Assembly (NCBI RefSeq): GCF_000716675.1
Contig: NZ_JNXT01000009.1
Coordinates: 109,467 to 173,466 of the forward strand
Length of the DNA: 64,000 nt
Direction of reading: 5' to 3'
Source of the DNA: Streptomyces alboflavus
Lineage (GTDB): Bacteria; Actinomycetota; Actinomycetes; Streptomycetales; Streptomycetaceae
The notes under the pieces are model-generated. The model searched no databases. It had not been told where the DNA came from and saw only the letters and a list, made by a program, of their open reading frames with translations. Made by a program: the position numbers and the translations under genes. Positions 57,400 to 64,000 of the stretch are shown piece after piece; the stretch's first letter is position 1; the number at the start of each line of letters is the position of its first letter.

Positions 57400-58032
57400 T
57401 CACCGGTCCCGGCGGGCGGGCGCGGCGTCCGTTCCTGCGAGCGTCGACCGCAGGGTCCCGGCCCACCAGCGGAGCGTCCGCTCGCGCGCGGCCGCGTCCA
57501 GACCCGCGCTCCTGCGGAACTCGGCGCCGAACAGGGGCTCCATCGCGACGGCTTGGTGCAGCGCGGCCACCGCGAGCTGGACGGTCTCGCGGGCCGGGGG
57601 CGTCCGGCCGGTGGCGGCGCAGGTGGCCCGCGCCGCCGCGTGCAGGCGGTCCACGGCCTCGTCGAGCAGTCCGCTTCCGGTGTCCCGCCACCCCGACTGG
57701 TGCAGGGCGACGGCCAGTTCGGCGTAGCCGTCGGCGTAGGGCGCGGACAGGACGCGCACCAGGTCGGCCGGGTCGGCGGGTCCGTCGGTCCAGGTGTCGA
57801 GGGCGGCGCGCAACTCGGACTTGAGCTTCCTTCCGCCGAAGCGCAGCAGCGCCGACAGCAACTGTTCGCGGTTGCCGAAGTGGTGGTTGACCGCGGCGTC
57901 GGACACCCCGACCGCGGCGGCCACGGCCCGCACCTGCACGGCCGCCGGGCCGCCCGCGGCGAGCAGCGCGCCCGCGGCCTCCAGGATCAGCCGCCTGGCC
58001 TCGTCGGGTGTACGTCGTCTACGGGCAGCCAT
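57400..58032 (-). CDS. TetR-family repressor
   Basis: A 210-residue TetR regulator. The N-terminal helix-turn-helix is RRLILEAAGALLAAGGPAAV, then RAVAAAVGVSDAAVNHHFGN. The C-terminal domain (VDRLHAAARATCAATG...) resembles TetR_C_33-type ligand domains. It diverges from an alpha/beta hydrolase gene. The 70-bp gap is filled by a perfect 22-bp inverted repeat that contains a complete operator in each arm, so autoregulation and control of the hydrolase are very likely. Confidence 0.92.
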   Translation of the reverse strand: MAARRRRTPDEARRLILEAAGALLAAGGPAAVQVRAVAAAVGVSDAAVNHHFGNREQLLSALLRFGGRKLKSELRAALDTWTDGPADPADLVRVLSAPYADGYAELAVALHQSGWRDTGSGLLDEAVDRLHAAARATCAATGRTPPARETVQLAVAALHQAVAMEPLFGAEFRRSAGLDAAARERTLRWWAGTLRSTLAGTDAAPARRDR

Positions 58033-58040
58033 CCGGCCAG

Positions 58041-58091
58041 CTTACCTTGACGGTCCAAGGTAAGAGGCCTACCTTGGACCGTCAAGGTAAG
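58041..58091. promoter_or_regulatory. Symmetric double operator with divergent, mirror-image promoters
   Basis: Arms 58041-58062 and 58070-58091 are perfect inverted copies (22 bp each, 7-bp spacer). Each arm is itself a palindrome of form TACCTTG-N6-CAAGGTA (58043-58062 and 58070-58089). On the plus strand TTGACG (58047-58052) and TACCTT (58070-58075) are 17 bp apart, a good promoter for the hydrolase. By symmetry the same promoter occurs on the minus strand (TTGACG 58085-58080, TACCTT 58062-58057) for the TetR gene. Each operator overlaps the -35 of one promoter and the -10 of the other. Confidence 0.75.
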
Positions 58092-58102
58092 GGGGTGTCG
58101 CG

Positions 58103-58999
58103 GTGAAAGGGGGTGCCGCCGTGAACGGACCGACCTCGGTCCCGTCGATGACCGATCTCGCGGCGTCGCTGGGCGTGCGGATCCACGATCCGGCGCCGCC
58201 GCGCGACGTGTACTGGACCCGTGCGGGCTGCCGGTCGCACGGATTCGACTGGGGCGGCCCGGGCCCCGCGGTGCTGCTCCTGCACGGCGGCGGACTGAAC
58301 GCCCACACCTGGGACTTCGTCTGCCTCGGCCTGCGCGGGGCCGCCCGGCTCGTCGCACTGGACCTGCGGGGCCACGGCGACAGCGACTGGTCCGACGACT
58401 ACCGGATCGGCGCGATGGCCGAGGACGTCGTCGCCGCGGCCGACCGCCTCGGCTTCGACCGCGTGCGGCTCGTCGGCATGTCCCTGGGCGGCGTGGTCGC
58501 CGCCCAGGTCGCCGCCGCGCACCCGGGCCGCGTCGAGCGCCTGGCGCTGGTCGACGTCGCCCCCGGCGTCGACTTCGACAGCACCGAGCGGGTACGGACC
58601 TTCATGGCGGGACTCGGCCCGGTCGACGCCATCGACACCGTGGTGGACGCCGCGCTGCGCGTCAGCCCGCGGGCCGACCGCGCCCGCGTCACGTACCGGA
58701 TGCGCGCCCTGTTCCGCCGCGCGCCCGACGGCGGGTGGGTGCCGAAGGGCGATCCGCGTCCGCCCGACTTCCCCGCCATCCTCGCTGCCATCGACCGACT
58801 GGCCGCCCAGCTCACGGGCCTGCCGGTGCTCCTCGTGCGCGGCGGGCGCAGCAGGGTGCTCCCGCAGTCCACCGCGGAACGCCTGATCGCGCGCGTGCCC
58901 GACGGCGAACTCGTGGTGGTGCCGGACGCGGGCCACAACGTGCAGGAGGACGACCCGGCCGCCCTCATCACCGCGCTCCGCGCCTTCCTGACGCGCTGA
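58103..58999 (+). CDS. Alpha/beta hydrolase (serine type), TetR-controlled
   Basis: A 298-residue alpha/beta-hydrolase. Motifs: oxyanion region LLLHGGGLNAHTWDF, DLRGHGDSDW, nucleophile elbow LVGMSLGGVVAAQVAA (G-x-S-x-G), and catalytic His in VPDAGHNVQEDDP. The acid is probably in VDVAPGVD or later. No signal peptide. GTGs at 58103 and 58121 both have a strong purine-rich Shine-Dalgarno 7 nt upstream. The divergent TetR and the double operator suggest induction by its own substrate, perhaps an ester, lactone or aromatic ring-cleavage product. Confidence 0.88.
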   Translation: MKGGAAVNGPTSVPSMTDLAASLGVRIHDPAPPRDVYWTRAGCRSHGFDWGGPGPAVLLLHGGGLNAHTWDFVCLGLRGAARLVALDLRGHGDSDWSDDYRIGAMAEDVVAAADRLGFDRVRLVGMSLGGVVAAQVAAAHPGRVERLALVDVAPGVDFDSTERVRTFMAGLGPVDAIDTVVDAALRVSPRADRARVTYRMRALFRRAPDGGWVPKGDPRPPDFPAILAAIDRLAAQLTGLPVLLVRGGRSRVLPQSTAERLIARVPDGELVVVPDAGHNVQEDDPAALITALRAFLTR

Positions 59000-59144
59000 C
59001 CGCGGGGTACACACCCCCGGCCGGCTCTCGCCCCGGACACCGAACCATGCGCCGGACGCCCACCGGTGAACCACTGCCCGTGGCCGATGCGCCTCAGGGG
59101 TCCGCCCTGACCGCCTCGATGACACACACGGGGCCCGCCGCGAT

Positions 59145-59792
59145 TCACAGGCTCGCGCGCGTGAACATCAGGTGGGTGACTCCGCTGGGCGTGGAGACGG
59201 CCTCGACCTCGTAGTCCTTCTCCAGGCCCTCCAGGCCGTCCCAGAGGCGCACGCCCCGGCCGAGCAGGATCGGGACCACCACGAGGTGCATGTGGTCGAC
59301 GAGACCCGCGGTGAGGAAGTCGCGGATCGTGGTGGGCCCGCCGCCGAGGCGCACGTCCAGGCCGCCCGCGGCCGCACGGGCCCGTTCGAGCGCCTCGGCG
59401 GGCGAGGCGTCGAGGAAGTGGAACGTCGTGCCGCCCTCCATCTCGATCGAGGGCCGCGGGTGGTGGGTGAGGACGAAGACCGGCGTGTGGAACGGCGGGT
59501 TGGGACCCCACCAGCCCTTCCACTGCGGGTCCTGGTGCCAGCCGGGATGGCCGAACTTCCCGGCCCCCATGATCTCGGCGCCGATCCCCGGGGCGAACAG
59601 CCGCACGAGCGCGTCGTCGACACCGCGCGTGCCGCCTGTCCGGCCCAGCATCGCGCGGCCCCACTGGGTGGAGAACATCCAGTCGTGCAGGCGTTCCCCG
59701 GCGTGGCCGAACGGCGCTTCGAGGCTCTGGCCCTCGCCGGTCGCGAAACCGTCGAGGGAGAGGGAGACGTGCTGGACGCGGACGAGTGACAT
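59145..59792 (-). CDS. Dihydrofolate reductase-fold (RibD C-terminal) protein
   Basis: A 215-residue protein of the bacterial bifunctional deaminase-reductase C-terminal family. Typical features are VRVQHVSLSLDGFATGEGQ at the N-terminus, EIMGAGKFGHPGW and PVFVLTHHPRPSIEMEGGTTFHF, then VRLGGGPTTIRDFLTAGLVDHMHL, which contains the GGxxT nucleotide-phosphate loop, and VVPILLGRGVRLWDG. It should bind NADPH, but true DHFR or RibD function is unlikely. The frame extends upstream; the ATG at 59792 has GGAAAGGAAA before it. It lies 90 bp downstream of the DUF1838-like gene on the same strand and may share its transcript. Confidence 0.88.
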   Translation of the reverse strand: MSLVRVQHVSLSLDGFATGEGQSLEAPFGHAGERLHDWMFSTQWGRAMLGRTGGTRGVDDALVRLFAPGIGAEIMGAGKFGHPGWHQDPQWKGWWGPNPPFHTPVFVLTHHPRPSIEMEGGTTFHFLDASPAEALERARAAAGGLDVRLGGGPTTIRDFLTAGLVDHMHLVVVPILLGRGVRLWDGLEGLEKDYEVEAVSTPSGVTHLMFTRASL

Positions 59793-59882
59793 GACGGGGT
59801 TTCCTTTCCTGTCCTGCGGTCGGTCGCGTCCCATGGTCGGTGCGTTCCCGCGGCCGGGAGCGGCACCGGAGCGGCGTGGCGG

Positions 59883-60629
59883 CTACTTCGGCGGGTTGAG
59901 CTTCTTGAAGTACGTCCAGCTGGTCTCGTTCGGCTCGCTCCACTCCTTCGGGGCGTGGGCGAACTTCGGCTGGTGGTCGGCGATGTACGCGCGGGTGCGC
60001 GCGGGGACCTCTTCGTACGAGGCGAGCTTGCGGCCCCGGCAGTGGAAGGTGAGACCTCCGGGCCGCCGGCCGCGGGCCATCCAGGGCATCCACGGGGACA
60101 TCCGCGTCCACGACATGGTCGCCGGGACGCTGGGCGCCGGACCCGCCAGGTCGGCGCGGTCGGCGAAGAACTGGAAGAGCTCCAGGGCCTTGTACGTGTC
60201 CCCGGCCGAGTGCAGCGGATACTGGGCCACCGGCAGGGGCGAGGGGTAGGACAGCGGGATCTCCAGGCTGAAGCAGACCTGGCCGCCGAGCTCCGTCGTC
60301 GGTATCGGGAAGGGACGCCACTTCTGGTTCGCCGGGTCGTTCCAGATGTGCACCACCGGCAGGTCCTGCCAGGTCTGAAGGATCTCGCGGGTGCCGGGGT
60401 CCAGGAAGAAGGCCGCCTCGCGGGTCAGCAGTCGGTACGCGTCGGGACCGGCGTCGGCGTCCTCGACCAGGCGGGCGACGTTGAGCCCCTCGAAGCCGAA
60501 CACACGCCGGTAGGGCTCGTCGGGCGCCCAGGTGTACACGTCCCCGGACCACCAGTACGTGACCTCCTCGCCGTCGAGCGAGGCGCGGGTGCGGGCGAAG
60601 GAACGGAGCAGCTCTGCGGGAGTCGTCAT
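59883..60629 (-). CDS. DUF1838 family protein
   Basis: A 248-residue soluble protein matching the DUF1838 pattern: EEVTYWWSGDVYTWAPDEPYRRVFGFEGLNVAR early, FFLDPGTREILQTWQDL in the middle, then CFSLEIPLSYPSPL and SWTRMSPWMPWM, and a closing TSWTYFKKLNPPK. The Trp/Tyr-rich composition and the PWMxM segment are characteristic. The frame is open upstream but the ATG at 60629 suits the family length. Function unknown. It diverges from the gene at 60993 across a 363-bp gap. Confidence 0.83.
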   Translation of the reverse strand: MTTPAELLRSFARTRASLDGEEVTYWWSGDVYTWAPDEPYRRVFGFEGLNVARLVEDADAGPDAYRLLTREAAFFLDPGTREILQTWQDLPVVHIWNDPANQKWRPFPIPTTELGGQVCFSLEIPLSYPSPLPVAQYPLHSAGDTYKALELFQFFADRADLAGPAPSVPATMSWTRMSPWMPWMARGRRPGGLTFHCRGRKLASYEEVPARTRAYIADHQPKFAHAPKEWSEPNETSWTYFKKLNPPK

Positions 60630-60992
60630 ACGGACCACTCTGCGCGGTCGCGCCCTGCCGGGCTCAGCCGGGGCGCGATCGGCCGGAAAGAGTCGGGAAG
60701 ATCCGCACCACGCGGCGCACACGCGGGAGTGCGCGCCCCACGCCGACGCCTGCCGCCCCGGTCGCCCGCGCATCCGCCCCCCGGCCGGTTCCGGACCCGC
60801 TCCCGGGTCGATTTCGGGCCAAGGGTCCCGGCTTTTCGGGCCAAGCCCCCCGACTCCATGAGAAGGTGACCTCTTTGACGCCGACCGTCGGCAGTTTGCT
60901 GATCCCCCTTGGGGCGGAAGGGTTCTGACCTGGGAGACTCAAGCGTTCACGGACCATACTGGTCGGGCCCCGATCACCCACAGAACGATTCC
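60630..60992. promoter_or_regulatory. 363-bp divergent region with a 12-bp direct repeat
   Basis: No gene is supported. TTTCGGGCCAAG occurs at 60812-60823 and 60834-60845, 22 bp apart (two helical turns), a plausible binding site for a dimeric regulator. A TTGACG at 60875-60880 could be a -35 for the rightward gene, but no good -10 follows at 16-18 bp. Confidence 0.35.
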
Positions 60993-62138
60993 ATGGCCAA
61001 AAACACCACCTCATCGACCACCGCCCCCGACACCGCGTGGCTGGGTCGCGGGCGCCACCTCGGGCCCGAGCCCGAGCAGGACGTCCGGCGCAACCTGATC
61101 GCCCTCAAGGCGGCCGGGGTGCTCGACGACTTCCTGGACCTCGAACCGGCCGAGGCCGCACGCGCCACCGTGCTGCACCCCCGGGACGAGTCCGCCGACC
61201 CCGGCCCCCTCGCCCGCCGTCTCTTCGAGGCCCGCTGGCGCGTGGACGACGACGTCACGGTGCGCGCCCAGCTCACCACGTACGACCCGGAGAGCCGCCG
61301 CAAGGAAGGCGACGGCGTGACCTGGATCCTCGCCGCCGAGGCGGACCGGGCGTGGGACGCGCGCTGGCCCTCGCCCGCCACCATGTTCTGGCCCGACAGC
61401 GAGCAGGTCCCCTGGGACCACGACACGGTGCCCGACGTGCGGCTGCGGGCGGCGAACCACCTGCCGAAGGACGACGACGAGCTGCGCCGCCGGCTGCGGG
61501 ACTGCACCCGGCAGAGCTGGTTCGTGCACGTCGTGGTGCACGAGGCGATGACGCCGGACACGGTCGGGCAGCAGCCGATCGCGACGTTCCTGCCGCCGGG
61601 CCTGCGGCACCGGGTGATCGAGCACCGGGGCACGCCCGAGCAGGCGCAGATCGCCGACTTCGCGATGAAGCGGGAGCTGGGCGTGCGGATGCCGCGCGGC
61701 GGCGCCGTCGTCCTGGCCATGGACCCGCCGGGCGAGGGCTACGACGCGGACCGCTTCACGGTGCGCAGCGTGTTCCTCGACGGCTCGGAGCCGACCGAAC
61801 TCCTGGAGCGGATCAAGGAGTTCGCCGCCCTGCCGCGACCGCTGCCCGCCGAGGCCGAGCGGGCCCTGACACGGCTGCGCCAGGGCTGGCACCTGCTCAC
61901 CCCGGACGAGGAGCTGACGCACGCCCAGGGCATGGTCACCAAGTACGCCGAGGCGCTCGACGCCATGACGAAGTCCCGTGACCTGTACCGCGAGGCGGCC
62001 GAGGCCGCACAGGCCGCGCTCGCCGAGGTGTCCGGCGGCGACGGCGCGGCCCTGCCGACCGCGGCCGCCAAGGCCGACGGCTCTCCGCTGAAGGCTCTCT
62101 CGAAGGCGTTCGGACGCTTCCGGGACCCGAAGAAGTAG
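60993..62138 (+). CDS. Conserved hypothetical protein (actinobacterial)
   Basis: A 381-residue soluble protein that I do not recognise. The N-terminal ~30 residues are low in complexity (KNTTSSTTAPDTAW). The middle contains two clearly patterned segments, EARWRVDDDVTVRAQLTTYD and ESWFVHVVVHEAMTPD-like SWFVHVVVHEAMTPDTVGQQ, suggesting an alpha/beta domain. The last ~70 residues form a coiled coil (MVTKYAEALDAMTKSRDLYR) and a basic tail (KAFGRFRDPKK). No catalytic motif is evident. It ends 27 bp before the convergent amidohydrolase stop. Confidence 0.7.
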   Translation: MAKNTTSSTTAPDTAWLGRGRHLGPEPEQDVRRNLIALKAAGVLDDFLDLEPAEAARATVLHPRDESADPGPLARRLFEARWRVDDDVTVRAQLTTYDPESRRKEGDGVTWILAAEADRAWDARWPSPATMFWPDSEQVPWDHDTVPDVRLRAANHLPKDDDELRRRLRDCTRQSWFVHVVVHEAMTPDTVGQQPIATFLPPGLRHRVIEHRGTPEQAQIADFAMKRELGVRMPRGGAVVLAMDPPGEGYDADRFTVRSVFLDGSEPTELLERIKEFAALPRPLPAEAERALTRLRQGWHLLTPDEELTHAQGMVTKYAEALDAMTKSRDLYREAAEAAQAALAEVSGGDGAALPTAAAKADGSPLKALSKAFGRFRDPKK

Positions 62139-62165
62139 GGCCGGGGCCCCAGCGGCAGCCGGGTG

Positions 62166-64000
62166 TCAGGGCGCGTTCGCTCCCGTCAGGAGCGGTGAGT
62201 ACGACGGCCTGACCGGCGGCAACGGCGGGTTCAGCGCCGCGTGTTCGGCGGCGCCGTGGACCACGCGGCCGCCGACCATCGTCAGGACCGACGCCATCTC
62301 CGGGATGCGCTCCGCGGGCACGGTGAGGTAGTCCTCGCGGAGCACGGCCAGGTCGGCGTACCTGCCGGGGGAGAGGGTGCCCTTGTCCCGGTCCTCGTCG
62401 GCGAGGGCGGCGCTGCCCTGGGTCAGCAGGCGCAGCGCGGTGATCCGGTCGAGCCGGTGCTCGGGCGGGTGCAGGACCTGTCCGCCGACGCTGCGCCCCG
62501 TCACCAGCCAGTGCAGCGCGCGCCAGACGTTGTCGCTCGCCACGCGGGTCGCGTCGGTGCCGAGGCCCACGGGGACGCCCGCCCGCAGCATGCGGCGCAC
62601 GGGCGGGGTGTGCGCGGTGGCCGCGGCGCCGTAGCGCGCCATGAAGGTCTCGCCCTGGAAGGCCATGCGGTGCTGCACGGCGATCCGACCGCCGAGGCGG
62701 GCCACGCGGTCGATGCTGCGGGCGCTGATCGTCTCGGCGTGGTCGAGGATGAACGGGACGTCCGGGCCGCCCCGCCCGTGGACGTCCTCGATGACGTCGA
62801 GGAACCTCTTGATCGACTCCTCGTACGTGGCGTGCAGCCGGAACGGCCAGCGCCGCTCGCCCAGGAAGGCGAGGACGCCGCGCAGCTGGTCCGCCATCGT
62901 GTCGGGCAGCCGGGGCCGCGGCTCCTCGAAGTTCTCGAAGTCGGCGGCGGAGTAGGCGAGCATCTCCCCGGCGCCCAGCATGCGCAGCATCCCGTCCCCG
63001 TCGCCCGGGGACACCAGGTCCGCCATGCGCCGGAAGTCCGCGAGTTCGTCGCCGGGACGCTGCGTGAAGACGTGGTAGCCGATCCTCGCGGTGAGCTGTC
63101 CCGCGCGGTGCAGGCGGCCCACGACGTCGTAGTCGTCGGGGAACGTCTGGTGGCCGCCGCCCGCGTCCATGACGCCGGTGACGCCCCGGGCGTTGAGGTG
63201 GCGCAGATAGTGCCGTGTCGACACCGACTGGTCCGCGGGGGACAGGCCGGGCAGCCGGGCGAGGGTCGAGTGCAGCAGGGTGGCGCTCGGCCTGGCGATC
63301 AGGAGCCCGGTCGGGTTGCCCGCCGCGTCGTGCTCGATCTCCGAACCGGGCGGCGCCGGGGTCGACTTGGTGAAGCCGAGGATCCGCAGTGCCGTACGGT
63401 TCAGGAGGGCGCGGTCGTACAGGTGGAGCAGGAACACGGGCCGGTCGGGCGCCGCCGCGTTCAGTTCGGCGAGCGTCGGCAGGCGGCCGTCCGCGAACTG
63501 GTGCCGGGTGAAGCCGCCGACCACCCGCACCCACTGGGGCGGCGGCGTGTGCTCGGCCTGGTGGCGGATCAGGCGCAGGGCCTCGGCGACCGACCGGACC
63601 CCGGCGAGCGACAGCTCCTGGGTGTAGCTGAGCCCTTGCCGGATGAGGTGGGTGTGCGAGTCGGTGAGCCCGGGGATGACGCGGCGCCCTCGCAGGTCGA
63701 TCAGCCGGGTGTGGTCCCCGGCGAGACGGCGGATCCGGGCGTCGGGGCCCACGGCGAGGACTCTGTCTCCGCGCACGGCGAGGGCGGTGGCCTCGGGGCG
63801 GCGCGGGTCGAGCGTGGTGACACGGCCGTTGTGGAGGACCGTGTCGGCGACGGGGCGCTCGCCGCGGTCACGGGCCGCGGCCGCGCCCGGCGCGAGGACC
63901 GGGACGGCGGCGGTGGCGGCGGTGGCCGCGAGCGCGGCGAGGGTCTGCCTGCGGGTGGTGTGCGGGGTGGGCGCGGTGCGCGCAGTGGGCGGGGTGGGCG
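62166..64000 (-). CDS. YtcJ-like amidohydrolase, Tat-exported (5' end beyond window)
   Basis: The frame stays open to the right edge, so the true start is outside. The visible part (~610 residues) begins in a probable twin-arginine signal (TTRRQTLAALAATAATAAVP). It continues DTVLHNGRVTTLDP and the amidohydrolase core: metal-binding GLTDSHTHLI, LHATYEESI, ILDHAETIS and the catalytic Asp in GLGTDATR. The closing YADLAVLREDYLTVP belongs to the small beta-sandwich. The YtcJ group hydrolyses N-acyl or amide bonds of unknown substrates. Extracellular location is inferred from the RR signal. Confidence 0.85.
   Translation of the reverse strand, partial: PTPPTARTAPTPHTTRRQTLAALAATAATAAVPVLAPGAAAARDRGERPVADTVLHNGRVTTLDPRRPEATALAVRGDRVLAVGPDARIRRLAGDHTRLIDLRGRRVIPGLTDSHTHLIRQGLSYTQELSLAGVRSVAEALRLIRHQAEHTPPPQWVRVVGGFTRHQFADGRLPTLAELNAAAPDRPVFLLHLYDRALLNRTALRILGFTKSTPAPPGSEIEHDAAGNPTGLLIARPSATLLHSTLARLPGLSPADQSVSTRHYLRHLNARGVTGVMDAGGGHQTFPDDYDVVGRLHRAGQLTARIGYHVFTQRPGDELADFRRMADLVSPGDGDGMLRMLGAGEMLAYSAADFENFEEPRPRLPDTMADQLRGVLAFLGERRWPFRLHATYEESIKRFLDVIEDVHGRGGPDVPFILDHAETISARSIDRVARLGGRIAVQHRMAFQGETFMARYGAAATAHTPPVRRMLRAGVPVGLGTDATRVASDNVWRALHWLVTGRSVGGQVLHPPEHRLDRITALRLLTQGSAALADEDRDKGTLSPGRYADLAVLREDYLTVPAERIPEMASVLTMVGGRVVHGAAEHAALNPPLPPVRPSYSPLLTGANAP

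Noticed and set aside
1..64000. CRISPR arrays, tRNA/rRNA genes, transposases, integrases, prophage genes
   Set aside because: No spaced identical repeats, no tRNA-like folds recognised by eye, and no protein with recombinase or phage motifs. A tRNA scan could still find something I missed.

Overview
The window is high-GC actinobacterial DNA, most likely from Streptomyces or a close relative. The evidence is strong third-position GC bias, GTG starts, translationally coupled ATGA/GTGA overlaps, hairpin terminators without U-runs, rare TTA codons in regulators, and recognisable matA/matB-type genes. All calls come from reading the sequence. Family names rest on motif recognition, not on database searches.

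Layout. (1) 1-7.8 kb is the edge of a specialised-metabolite locus: the tail of a nonribosomal peptide synthetase, two large LuxR/LAL regulators facing away from each other, and an AraC regulator. The first LAL gene and the AraC gene carry TTA codons. (2) 7.8-18.5 kb is a patchwork of small regulator/enzyme pairs: HxlR with an Asp-nucleophile alpha/beta hydrolase, an ECF sigma factor with a CU044_5270-type protein, TetR with a DUF6463-type membrane protein, cyclophilin, an imine-reductase-like oxidoreductase beside a frameshifted HxlR gene, and a secreted FN3 protein. (3) 18.6-26.1 kb is a stress-type cluster: DUF6328, a decarboxylase-like PLP enzyme, a DJ-1/PfpI protein, a Rho_N-like protein, a PoxB-like ThDP enzyme, a CsbD-like peptide, a CBS-domain protein and a hemerythrin. 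Two perfect matches to the Streptomyces SigB promoter consensus lie here. (4) 26.2-30.7 kb holds a MerR-methyltransferase fusion with a 19-bp-spacer promoter, an AMP-binding ligase and an XRE-HTH membrane protein. (5) 31-35.5 kb is the cell-surface polysaccharide locus: matA, matB, an LCP ligase, and a convergent Tat-type deacetylase.

(6) 35.9-37.2 kb is the most compact and interesting unit. A cytochrome P450 gene is followed, 6 nt after its stop, by an unlisted 19-codon gene ending in Trp-Tyr-Trp-Tyr. The Shine-Dalgarno sequence of the small gene is built into the last codons of the P450, and a perfect 12-bp stem terminator follows. This looks like a minimal P450-modified RiPP cluster of the tryptorubin/atropopeptide, cittilin or biarylitide type.

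(7) 37.2-56.5 kb is a large one-direction array on the minus strand resembling predicted NTP-dependent conflict systems. An upstream block encodes a TPR/CHAT protease, an Xre/MbcA/ParS-like antitoxin and a RES toxin. After a terminator, a ten-gene block encodes a small protein, a VWA protein, a PP2C phosphatase, a Ser/Thr kinase, a radical SAM protein, a coiled-coil protein, a ClpB-like ATPase, an Hsp70-like protein, and two membrane/zinc-ribbon GTPases flanking a GAP1-like protein. Nearly all these genes overlap or abut. A plausible reading is kinase/phosphatase/GTPase sensing that controls a protease-gated NAD-targeting toxin.

(8) 56.6-64 kb is ordinary chromosome: a small membrane protein, a TetR/hydrolase pair with a strikingly symmetric double operator, a DHFR-fold protein, a DUF1838-like protein, a conserved unknown, and a Tat-exported YtcJ-like amidohydrolase that runs off the right edge. 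No tRNA, rRNA, CRISPR array, transposase or phage gene was seen.
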